A stretch of 64,000 bases of DNA from positions 90,641,648-90,705,647 of the forward strand of contig JBANSL010000004.1 in assembly GCA_037127255.1 (NCBI GenBank). Reading direction: 5' to 3'. The notes beneath the pieces are model-generated. The model saw only the letters and a program-made list of their open reading frames with translations. It had not been told where the DNA came from and did not search any database. Below, piece by piece: positions 20,481 through 30,486 of this stretch (positions are counted from its first letter, which is position 1; the number at the start of each line of letters is the position of its first letter). Made by a program: the position numbers and the translations under genes. Source of the DNA: Persicaria tinctoria (taxonomy: Eukaryota; Streptophyta; Magnoliopsida; Caryophyllales; Polygonaceae).

Positions 20481-21559
20481 GTCTCTTGGTGACGTAGAGA
20501 GGGAAAAAGAATATTATTTCTTTTTAATCCGTTAAATAAATTTAAAAATGATAAAGCCCGTTAAGTAAGTTAAGAAAATGACTAAATGCAAAAATCTGAA
20601 ACAATATTTATGTTGTGACAATCTAGGGTACGTTGTCTCGCTCAAATACCAGACACTTCACAGGAAACATTCAAACGAAAAACGAAACGAGAGCATAGAG
20701 ACTTTGTTTACGCGATTCGGTTTTCTACATCCGCGGAACCTCGGGAGGGGAGGTTCACGCAATCCACTAAGCATCCAAGTTCAAAACAGGTTACAGATCG
20801 AGGTATGATGCACAAGTACTAGAGCAAACGATTCCTAAAATACACGACTTTGAAGACAAGAAGAGAATAGGGTTAGCTAAAATCGTCCGTTTAGGACATC
20901 AGGAACCCTCCTTCTATGACCTTTGATCTTCTTCTTCGTGTGAGCAAGGACTCGGGTAGCACCCAACAAGACGAGCTCCCTTAAATAAATCGCCGCCGAT
21001 CTAAAGCTCTCAAGCCATAAACCCCATCTTTTCTCTCAAATCCCAGCCCTTTGGCTTACCAGAGAGAGAGAGGATGCTATAGTCCGCTAGGGTTTCCATA
21101 AGAGCATATATATAGTCAAAGTCACAACGGTCAAAAGGCATGAGAAAGCTGGACTAGAGAATCATATCACAAATAGCTCATCTCAAATATATAAAACCAT
21201 CGAAGTAACACTTATCCCACACATGCATAGGCTTATATACTTGTCCTTATCCTTAGCCTCACCAAGTAGATCAAGAAAGCCATATTAATTGGTGCCACAT
21301 ATGGTCAGACCATGGGACCAATGAGTTTTTTATTGACCACGGCATGGCTAGGTTCGTACTTAACCATATGTGGTCACCTAGCTAGTCTAAGTACTTGTGC
21401 AACATACAACCAAATAAACCAATGTTTTGTTACAATATATTATAAGGATGAATAACATAACATATGTAATTTGAAATCTCAAAGAAATGAAGGAATATAT
21501 ACATCTCCAAATTGAAACAATGAAGGGTAAGGCGATCAAATTAGCTACGTTGTAAGGGC
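20481..21559. other. Intergenic, no gene seen
   Basis: No supported ORF, TE terminus or RNA gene. Confidence 0.4.
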
Positions 21560-21737
21560 ACATGTCAGATAAATCGACTTGCGCCCGACCGACTCGACTC
21601 AATGATAAGGAGTAAGGCCAACCTTGAATTTTCATCAAATTAAGTAAAAAGGCGGAGGCAGCATCGAATTCAGGATTTCCTTACTCCTCCTTAGCACCTC
21701 CTTAGCACCTCACCACTAGGCCATCCCGATTGGGGCA
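21560..21737 (-). mobile_element. tRNA-derived SINE, decayed copy
   Basis: On the minus strand it starts CGGGATGGCCTAGTGGTGAGG (A-box region) and carries an AATTCGAT B-box. It ends in a GAGTCGAGTCGG...GATTTATCTGACATGTG block that it shares with the better-preserved SINE at 46239-46458. TSDs were not found, so the ends are approximate. Confidence 0.65.
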
Positions 21738-22147
21738 TAGGTAGATATTTCTTGATACCTAATGGTGTGGAGCTTTTCAAGAGAGTCTACATTGTCATGA
21801 TAATATTATGATCTATAGGTCTATTCATGTTGTCTTCAAAAGAATTGATTTTGCTATTTAAAAGGGATTAGCAGTGCAACTTGTTGTCGTTTGACTTCCA
21901 TGTGTGTAATGGTATAATGCATTATTATTGAAATGATATTTACATTTATCATTACTTTATTTGCAATCTATTATTCAAGTTCTCACTTTTCGAAAACTAT
22001 ATGGCTAACCATCTACTGATAATTATAAGGGTAATTTATTATAAGGGTAAAATGACATCTCATACTTAATAAGAACCACCATATATAAAATATTATAGCT
22101 TGAATTTAGTGATATTTATAAAATTTTCCTTAATATATTACTGTATG
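21738..22147. other. AT-rich intergenic DNA, no feature seen
   Basis: No coding or structural signal recognised. Confidence 0.4.
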
Positions 22148-22200
22148 TTATAAGCAAGTATTTATTTATTTTTGATTAGGTAACAATTCGGTTGGATAGC

Positions 22201-25200
22201 CTAACCGAGAGCATCCTGGCGGATGAGATCAAGAAGATCTGGATATTCTTCCAGTGCCAACCCGTTAACAGGACGACCAAGATGTGCAACCTTGTCTGCC
22301 GTCCTGTTACCCTCACGGGGCACAAAGGAAAGGGAGATATCATGAAAAGACCTAAAGAGCCCTTTGACATCACCCGGTATTAATTCAAATTCCCAGGGAC
22401 AACCACCATTGTCCTTTAGATGATTTATTATTATTTGAGAATCTCCTTCAATCACTAATTTAGCGTAGTTATTGGTTTGGGCACATAATACTCCTTCTCT
22501 TAAAGCTATTGCCTCAGCCAAAGTGGGATTTTGTTTCCCTATGGCTTTATACCCCAGGTTAACTACTTTTCCTTCGAAGTTTCTAATTACATATCCTATA
22601 CTAGCTTCCCCTAAGAAATTTACCGCTCCATCAAAGTTGAGTTTCATATATCCTTTCTCAGGTTTTCTCCATTTGACATTTTTCCTGCTTACCTTACCCT
22701 TTTTCACCCCTGGCGTTCCATTTTCCTGATTTGTGTCTTCCTTTTCCTCCATTTGAGCTCTATCCCAACCTTCTTTTACAGATTTAATAAAGGAGTGTAC
22801 TTCCATATGGGTTGGCATTTCTGCTTCTCTGAAGATCATTTTATTCCTAAGATACCAAATAGACCACCATTTTAACGCCATATCTTCCTTTTCTTTGGTT
22901 GTTAATGCTTCACCCAATTTTGCCATGATGACATTGCCCTTCACCGAAGATGTGTTGATATTATTTATGATCCTAGAGCATTTGCTAGTTTGTAGAAGTT
23001 GGTTTTGACTGAATGGACATCTAACAAACAAATGGACTTCATCCTCCCCATTTGCTCCACAGAAACAACATTCATTTGGGATAGACACTCCCCTCTTGCT
23101 CAATCGATCTCTAGTTGGTAAACCATTCTGGGCAATTTTCCATAGGAAATTCTTAATCTTAGGAATAGTTTTTACTTTCCAAATCCAATTAGAAGGATCA
23201 TCGCTAAAAGAATCCTGATTCGAAAGAAATCTTACTGCACTAGAAGTAGTAAACCACCCCTGCTTATCATGGCGCCAGTATAGTCTGTCAGACATCCTAT
23301 GGATTGGGAGAGGAATGTTAAGGACTTGCTCCGCCCAGTCCCTTCCTAGGGCGTCAAATAATAATTCCCTGCACCAGACACCATTTTGTATGAAATCACT
23401 TACTCGCGCATCCTCATTTTCGATTGTTATATTATCAGTGCAATTAATTAGAGGTTTCTCAGAGATCCAGGAATCCTTCCGGAACTTAACTGATTCACCA
23501 TCACCGATTCCCCAAACTAGGCCTTCTTTGAATTTATTTATCAAAGCAGAAACATTCCTCCATTGCCAGGAGGCGTTTTTCGTCTTCGTGAAATTCAGTA
23601 TATCATTTTGTTTTAAGTATTTGTGTCTAATAATTCGAACCCATATATTATCTGGTTCAGCTAGGGTTTTCCACAAAAGTTTCATCTGAAGTGCCTCATT
23701 CATTATTCGAGATTTTCTTATGTTCAGTCCACCTTTATTTTTTGATCTACACACCTTATCCCAACTAATGAGTGGTTTATACTGAAGGTCTTTATTCCAG
23801 AAAAAGGTTCGGTTAATACGATCTAGTTCATTGTGAATTGAAGCTGGAAGCATGAAGCTTTGCATAGCATAAAGGGGTTTTGACGACAGATTTGAATTGA
23901 TCAGAATCGATCTTCCTTGTTGGGATAGGGAGTTCGCTCTCCATTTAGAGAGCTGATTTTTTGTTTTGTTAACAACATCTTCAAAAGTGTGCTTATTCAC
24001 TCTCCCATTGATGATAGGACAACCTAAATACTTCTCCATAGCCCTTGTGTGTGTCATCTGTAACGAATGTTCTAATAACTGAATTCTAGACCCATGAACT
24101 CCCCTAGTTGTTTGGAATGAAGATTTATGATAATTAATTTTTTGGCCAGATACCCTACAATAGTCTTCTATTACAGATTTAACTCTCTGACTGGCCTCTA
24201 GGGTTGCTTTGGCAAAGACAATTGTGTCATCTGCAAAGGCAAGGAAAGGGATTCTCGGACCGCGGTGTCCAAACTTAAAACCAACTTTACTCAATGGGGC
24301 CACATAAGCGTGCTGTAGTTGTCGCGCAAGGACTTCAGCACCAAGTATGAATAAGAACGGTGAAATGGGATCGCCATGTCTAATACCTCTGGTAGGAAAG
24401 AAAAGTTCGGTAGGTGTGCTATTTACCAGGACTGAGAAGGATACGGTCGTGATGCATTCCTTTACCCAATTAATATATATCGTTCATGAAAACCAAACCT
24501 TCTCAGAATCTCAAGTAAGAAATCCCAATTAAGTCTATCATAAGCCTTTTCCATATCTAGTTTGATTGTCATCCAACCTTCCTTACCCTTACGGGTTTTA
24601 AAAGAATGGAAAATTTCATGCGCTATCAAAACATTGTCTTGAATAGCTCTATCTGCAACAAAGGCTCCTTGTAACGGGTGAACCAATTTACCCATAACTC
24701 TCTTTAGTCGTTCTGTAAGGATTTTTGATATGATTTTGTACATCGTCGAGCATAAGCTGATAGGTCTGTAATTATTTGTTGAGGATGGATTATCCACTTT
24801 TGGTAGTAGCGTGATGAAAGTATGGTTAATTTGACGAAGAAGTCTCCCGGAGTGAAAGAAACTCTTTACTGCTCTGATTACTGAGGGACCCACAATGTCC
24901 CAAAACGTTTTATAAAACTCCGCCGAAAAACCATCCGGCCCAGGAGATTTATTTCTCCCTAGACTAAAAACCACATTTTTTATTTCACTATTTTGAATCG
25001 GCTTAATAAGCTGATCATTATCATCCTCGGTTATTTCAGGAGTAATTAAGTCCAAGCTATTTCTCCAATATGTGTTTATGCCACAATCCTTTTTAAACCT
25101 TTTTTCAAAATCGTTATGAATTTCTGTCTTGATGTTTTCCTCCCCAAGAATTACAGTACCTTCCGCGGAAGTAATGTGTCGTATTATCTTTCTATTTCGT

Positions 25201-26324
25201 CTGCCGGTGGCGACTTTATGGAAGTAGCCTGAATTTGCGTCTGCTAGTCTCACATGTTTCGCCTTTGCTCTCTGACTCCAGAATGTTTTATGAAATTTTA
25301 CCAATGCTTCTTTCTTCACAACTAATCTTTTCTGCCCGCTGGTTGTAATGGGATCAAAACGGTTACATAGCTCACCTTGAACTGCTATTAATTTTTCCTC
25401 AACCTCCTCTAATTGTCGAAATATATTCCCAAAAGTTCTTTTGTTCCAAGCCTTAATTTTTGCTTTTAGGATTTTTGTCTTAAACATTAGCTGGTACATC
25501 GCAGATCCTGCACAATTCGCCCTCCACGCATGTTTTACAATCATTCTTAAATCCTTCCTTTTGAGCCACATGTTTTCAAATTTAAACGGTGCAGCCTGAG
25601 GAGATGTACCCTCATCGAAGGTCATTGTGATGGGACAATGATCCGAAGAGGAGAAAGCATGGTGAGATACTTGTAAACTAGGGAAGCGGGCCAGAATCTC
25701 GTTTTGAACCAAAGCCCTATCAAGACGTTCATAAATGTTTTCTGGTCCATCCTTCTTTTTCCTCCATGTGAACCTATTTCCACTAAACGGTATGTCTAAC
25801 AATTCACACCTATTTTTAATCTCATTTAACCTAAACAGTCTAGTTAATGCAGTATCAGCACCACCTTTTTTGTCATCGTTAGATACAATATCATTGAGAT
25901 CTCCTATAACTATAGTGGGTACCCTGGACGAGGTTATTAACATTACTATTTCTTCCCAAAACCTAGTTTTATCACGTTCCTGAGCAGGAACATACACAAA
26001 TAGGATCTGGCACTCAAAATTCATATTTGAGTTGCTGTAAGTTGCACAGATAAAACGTTGACTATAGTGATTTATTGATAAGGTTTCATGAGTCAGACAA
26101 TTTGATTTCCACATCACTCCAATACCTCCCGATTTCCCAACAGCAGGCACCCAGACCGCCTCATCAAAGCCTGCCGACTGCCAACATTTTTCCTCAGGGA
26201 TTTTGTCTGTCTTTGTTTCCATAACCGACATTACCTGAATTCTTTGTGTGTTACAGAAAGTCCCCAATTCTGCCCAAAAATTTGGTTTCCCAATACCTCT
26301 CACGTTCCAAGACCCAATTTTCAT
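22201..26324 (-). pseudogene. LINE ORF2: endonuclease, reverse transcriptase, RNase H; one frameshift
   Basis: The AP-endonuclease domain starts at the N-terminus (MKIGSWNVRGIG, METKTDK, VIGDLNDI, SDHCPI). The RT follows (YRPISLCSTMYKIISKIL, KLDMEKAYDRL, FADD at about 24226-24237). Next come a zinc-binding zf-RVT segment (FLWKIAQNGLPT, CCFCG) and a C-terminal RNase H (LNFDGAV, IEGDSQ, ADKVAHLG). The span 24462-24303 is out of frame: a TA-repeat tract at about 24472-24480 looks two bases too long. The full span is 3n+2, so that single slip explains the break. No other stop is seen in about 1,370 codons. Confidence 0.93.
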
Positions 26325-27697
26325 GATAACTTACTGTAATCCCTTACCTTATTAGCTAAGAAAGCTGAATTTCTCAAATTTTGGCTAGGCTTACAATCTT
26401 TTCCTACAAACCTTCTACACCTACCATTACGAGGAGATTTACTTCCAATCCCAAGGGTTGTACAAATGCTTAATACCCTATAACAATTATAGTTTCTCAA
26501 TTCAGTGTTAGTAATCAGCATTACCTTAGCGGCCCAGATGTAAGCCTCAATCATGACCCAAATTCCCCCAATACCACCCGATTTACCAGTAGCAGAAACT
26601 CGAGTTTGAACCCCAGGTTGCCCACTATACAGCTTCATGAGAAGTTGGCACCTGAAATAGATCAGCAATGGCAGCTCACCTCTATTCCAATTCTTCATTA
26701 CGTGATGTAAGCAAGTGCAACTAAATCTCTTCACAATGAAGCAAATCTTCTTAAAACAATTCTGCCAATACATAAAGACCTTACCTCTTATTTTCATCAA
26801 ATAAAATATGCCACCATTAAAAAACCTTTCAAGTTTACAATTAAAAGTAGACTTATGCACCAATATGACCTTACCAAGATCCTTCATTTGGTTTTTTTCA
26901 CGTCTTTTAGTATTGATCATGGTAGAAGACCAAACATATTTAGTAGTAAGATTGAACCCAATAACCCAGATCTTCCAAATGCAAATAGGTCTTCCTAATG
27001 CAATTGGAACACAAGGCCTGACACCAAACCCCTCAGTATACACCATAAAAGGCTTCCCTTTTAGAAACTTAACCACGATTTCAGTAGCCTTAAACCAAGT
27101 GTCGGAAGTGAGGAGCAATTTTCCACTTAATCGAAGCCACACATATAATTTCCTAATCATTTTCATCATCAAGCAATCAATGCATAACCAACCAAGGTTC
27201 CACCGTGAAAAACAAAGCTTAAACTTAAAGAACTTAGCTTGTGGACAAAAGATGACCAGTTTATAATCGACATACCTACCATAAGCTTTACTAAATATTA
27301 AGAATTTAGCCAAGAAACCAACAACATGTATAACAACTTTATTCTCATGATTTAAGAAGATTACGCTCACTAGGGGCTGATAGATACTCACCGAAACTAC
27401 ATATACTTTATTTGCATCAACCGGGCTCCCCACTATTGTGTCGTTGAGAATGGAAATAATTTCCTGAACCCCAGGCTGTATTTCTTTCAGCACCTGTACA
27501 TCAGTCTTCGGCAACTTCAACCGCTTCACAATTTGTTTTTGTTTTGCCTTAGACAGACCCCCTGAAGGAAACGAAATCCCCTCAGGTGGAAAGCCTACGA
27601 CAAAGGTTTTTGGGCCCTTTCGGGAGTTTGTGTTTGGAAGTCCGATAGAATCGAGCTCCAAAGGTTTTTTGCCTTTGTCCAAGATGGACGAAGCCAT
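26321..27697 (-). CDS. LINE ORF1, atypical (458 aa from the chosen start)
   Basis: The ORF ends in an ATGA overlap with the ORF2 start (26321-26324). ATG 27697 (TTTAATGGCTTC) is chosen because the lead MASSILDKGKKPLELD is hydrophilic and ORF1-like. The frame, however, stays open back to the element's first bases (ATG at 28342, 673 aa). After about 90 sensible residues the protein is hydrophobic and Cys/Lys/Phe-rich. I find neither the CCHC knuckle nor a convincing DUF4283 domain that plant L1 ORF1 proteins usually have. It may be degenerate or a divergent type. Confidence 0.6.
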   Translation of the reverse strand: MASSILDKGKKPLELDSIGLPNTNSRKGPKTFVVGFPPEGISFPSGGLSKAKQKQIVKRLKLPKTDVQVLKEIQPGVQEIISILNDTIVGSPVDANKVYVVSVSIYQPLVSVIFLNHENKVVIHVVGFLAKFLIFSKAYGRYVDYKLVIFCPQAKFFKFKLCFSRWNLGWLCIDCLMMKMIRKLYVWLRLSGKLLLTSDTWFKATEIVVKFLKGKPFMVYTEGFGVRPCVPIALGRPICIWKIWVIGFNLTTKYVWSSTMINTKRREKNQMKDLGKVILVHKSTFNCKLERFFNGGIFYLMKIRGKVFMYWQNCFKKICFIVKRFSCTCLHHVMKNWNRGELPLLIYFRCQLLMKLYSGQPGVQTRVSATGKSGGIGGIWVMIEAYIWAAKVMLITNTELRNYNCYRVLSICTTLGIGSKSPRNGRCRRFVGKDCKPSQNLRNSAFLANKVRDYSKLS

Positions 27698-28366
27698 TAA
27701 AACACAGAAAACATAGAGGAGATTAGAGACACAATAAGAGAGATTTGCAAGAGAAAGAGAGGTTAGTAGGGCGTGAGAAAGAGTCACACCCCTTTGCTTC
27801 CTGGAAGAGATTTGAGGGGAAAGGAAGGGAGAGCCAGCGGCATCACCCTTCATACAAACGTACCAGTTTACCGATGTTGTGCAACATAGAATCAAGCGAC
27901 AGCACAGCCCATCGATCGAACGGCTTGCTCCGAAGAGAAATTGAAACGACGAGAATCGAACACCCCAATCGCTTGGATGAGGCCATGGAGGAGGCCGAAT
28001 ACCCAAGCCCCTATCACCCCTAAACTCATAGTTAGCCATACCCCCAACAGATAATCCAACTTCGAACGCAACTCTGTACATCTCCTCGCACAGACCTTTG
28101 CCCCTTTTATGAACTTTTCCACTCGATAAATCCTCACAAACAAGGCATCGGAAGATCGAGACACTATGAATTGATTGTTTAAGGAGCAAGAATCCATCAT
28201 TAAATTTTGGATCAGACTGGATTTGAGGAAGAATTTGATAGGAGAGGAGATTTGGATGGGGAAGGCTTTTGGGGCTAGGGTTCCACACAGAGGGAATTTG
28301 AGAGAGCGCGTGGCGCGCGTTCTTTAAAAGAGGATACGCCATTTTTTTTTTTTTATAAGCAAGTAT

Positions 28367-28630
28367 ATTGACTTTTGTACTAGCGGAGTAACTCAAGCTA
28401 AACTAAAAAAAAATTGATTTAAGCTCGAGTATGAATGTATATTTAAAATTGAGTATAAATTTACATTTTAACTTTTTAAAAATGAGCAATCAATTTTTAA
28501 TTTGTTCAATTTGATTAACAACCCCCAGCTCGTGTAAATATAAACTTAGATTAACTTCTAAAAAAATACTACTTAGATTGACTGTTTAGTATGGTGAAAT
28601 ATTCTTAAGATTGAAAATTATAACACAAAA
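28367..28630. other. AT-rich upstream flank of tRNA-His
   Basis: No coding sequence. A CAA-like start context (AACACAAAA) lies just before the tRNA, as is common for plant tRNA genes. Confidence 0.4.
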
Positions 28631-28702
28631 GTGGCTGTAGTTTAGTGGTTAGAATTCCACGTTGTGGCCGTGGAGACCTGGGCTCGAATCCCAGCAGCCA
28701 CA
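28631..28702 (+). tRNA. tRNA-His (anticodon GTG)
   Basis: A 72-nt cloverleaf. The acceptor arm GTGGCTG pairs with CAGCCAC, the discriminator is A, and the D arm contains TAGTTTAGTGGTTAGAA. The anticodon arm CCACGTTGTGGCCGTGG carries GTG at 28664-28666, and the T arm is CTGGGCTCGAATCCCAG. No intron. Both Pol III internal boxes are intact and a T run follows, so the gene looks functional. Confidence 0.97.
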
Positions 28703-28703
28703 C

Positions 28704-28708
28704 TTTTT
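28704..28708 (+). terminator. Pol III terminator of tRNA-His
   Basis: TTTTT begins two nt after the tRNA 3' end. Confidence 0.85.
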
Positions 28709-28745
28709 GCAAGTTGATAGGAGTATTATTTTTTCCTCTCTTGAG

Positions 28746-29868
28746 TCTTGGATATGATTTTTTTTTATTAGGTAAAAATTCGAAGGTCAGACAGGCCTGA
28801 CTCATCGAGAGACCGACCGAAGTCGGTAGACGGTAAACCGTCTAACAGAGCAACCTAAAAACAGAAATACAAATAACAAGCGTAATGAACCAAATAGAAA
28901 TAAACTCTACAACAAACGTTCCAAGAAGACCAAACACCCGAAAAGTTGAGGAAGCCACCGAAGAACGCAGCCAAGCACCACCAAACAGTAGCACCGCGGG
29001 CCAGTAGTACAGCAGGACTCTAACTCCTGTGGGTAGTGCAGACAAACTCCAAGGAAACTCTATCCCGGATACGGAGCCGCCCTGAGCGCACCACCACAAC
29101 TCCTGCCAGACCCGACTACAGACTCCACGTCCCCCCAACCAAGCAGAAGATCTCCTAGAAACACCGGAAGCAGAGCCACAAACTGCTCGAAATAAAACTC
29201 CAACAAACTTTCACCTACAAAATATCGACAAGCCCGTGCGGGATTTTCTCAAGCCCTTTCGGGTGGGTATACATTTTATTTATTTTTTTCCCTCCAAACC
29301 CACAACCTTGGGCCCAAAGGAACCCAAACTTGGGCCCTAAGGGCAACTGTAGGCTTTGAAATCGGGCAACGTCGGCCCAAGGAAGCCCGGACACCACCAT
29401 CAACCCTTGGAATAGCATCCCGGAGACGGACTACCCAGACGACACTACCACCAGCACGACAGCAGCCTCCGACGACAGGAGGTAGACACGCCGGTAGCAG
29501 ACCAAGAGACTGGACGAGGCGACGCAGGAAGGAGGCGAACAGGCACCGACGAGGAAGGGCCGAGATGGCATCAACCAGCCGGGCACGAGGATAGCAAACG
29601 AGATCGACAAGAGCGCTGAATCCCAAATTGATAGTCGAAACGGGGATAACGTAGACCGGAAACTCAAAATCAACCACAAAAAGGCCGATTGGGATGAATA
29701 GAGGATGGATTGAAGATGATTAATTCGACAAAAGAGGATAGAATCTCAGAGATGTGTGGAGTTTCACAAATCCAAATTCTCAAAGGGAGGTTTCACAGAA
29801 GAGAGTTTCTCTCTCTAAAGAGAGAGAAATCCCTGAAAGCTAATATTTCAATCTTGGATATGATTTTT
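28746..29868 (-). mobile_element. LINE-tailed retroelement 'C' (~1.1 kb) with 17-bp TSD
   Basis: TCTTGGATATGATTTTT flanks both sides (28746-28762 and 29852-29868). The sense strand is minus. The terminus GAATTTTTACCTAAT precedes an A tract. Upstream lie three hairpins: AGACGGT/ACCGTCT, ACCGAC-UUCG-GUCGGU and GTCAG/CTGAC. The GC-rich body has no ORF2-like coding and does not visibly match elements A or B. Confidence 0.85.
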
Positions 29869-29879
29869 AATACTTAACC

Positions 29880-30050
29880 CGGAGCTATTTTTTTTTTTTT
29901 TTTGATTAAGTAAAAATTCAACGCACCGGACAGACCTGATGTGTCGAGAGGCCGTAGCAACGGTGACGGAAACCCGTCATACAAACAGATACAAATAGCA
30001 TAAAGCAACCCTGCAAAACCGAGAAACAAAGATGCAACAAAGCTAAATTT
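29880..30050 (-). mobile_element. LINE-tailed retroelement 'D', short 3' fragment
   Basis: A T tract at about 29890 is followed by minus-strand GAATTTTTACTTAATCA and three hairpins equivalent to those of A-C (TGACGG/CCGTCA, CCGT/ACGG and a GTCTGT-loop stem with one mismatch). No clean TSD, so the ends are approximate. Confidence 0.65.
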
Positions 30051-30142
30051 TAAACAAATACCATAACCTTAACAAAATCACTTTAAATTTATTTTTACAT
30101 ATTTTGAAAGTTTAATATTGCAAATATTTTTGCCTGTGTGAT

Positions 30143-30248
30143 TTTTACGGAGTACAGTAATTTTTTTCTGGAGGTGTGATTACACATTTACAAATGCAAT
30201 TTCGTCCATAATAATGAATGACAGACAAATACCGAGTACTCCGTAAAA
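30143..30248. repeat. Small inverted-repeat element (MITE-like)
   Basis: Perfect 13-bp inverted repeats, TTTTACGGAGTAC (30143-30155) and GTACTCCGTAAAA (30236-30248), enclose 80 bp just upstream of the MSH6 promoter. No clear TSD. Confidence 0.55.
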
Positions 30249-30290
30249 TTTACAGAGCTCGAGAGGCTAAAAAGGTTACCCAACGCGCGG

Positions 30291-30346
30291 TTTCCCGCCA
30301 CCCCTTCCACATTGCCGGAAATTTTGCCCGGTTAAATCTCCCGCCA
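30291..30346 (+). promoter_or_regulatory. E2F-type sites in the MSH6 promoter/leader
   Basis: TTTCCCGCCA at 30291-30300 matches the E2F consensus TTTSSCGC. Weaker relatives follow (TTTTGCCCGG at about 30323, CTCCCGCCAA at about 30338). Sites like these give G1/S expression to replication and repair genes, which suits MSH6. The regulatory role is inferred. Confidence 0.6.
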
Positions 30347-30486
30347 ATCCTCCCCCACCCCCATTTTCTTCTTCACCCTCCTCCGTCTCTTCCAATTCCC
30401 AAACCCCACCCTCTCCACCATCGCTCTCACTCCAGAAGTATCCAGATTCCGGCGGCGCTTCTCCGTCTCCGTTTCCGAATCCGCCA

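Larger units (their letters stand above)
22148..28366 (-). mobile_element. Full-length L1-type LINE (6.2 kb) with 14-bp TSD
   Basis: Perfect TTATAAGCAAGTAT copies (22148-22161 and 28353-28366) bound a 6,191-bp element on the minus strand. Order in its sense: 5' region, ORF1 (27697-26321), ORF2 (26324-22201), then a 40-nt 3' UTR with one hairpin (CGGTT/AACCG). The terminus GTTACCTAATCA is followed by an A-rich tail. The structure is complete and the coding nearly intact, so insertion looks recent. One frameshift in ORF2 probably makes this copy non-autonomous. Confidence 0.93.

Noticed and set aside
26808..27266. 152-aa plus-strand ORF inside the LINE
   Set aside because: It lies antisense to LINE ORF1 and has no recognisable domain.
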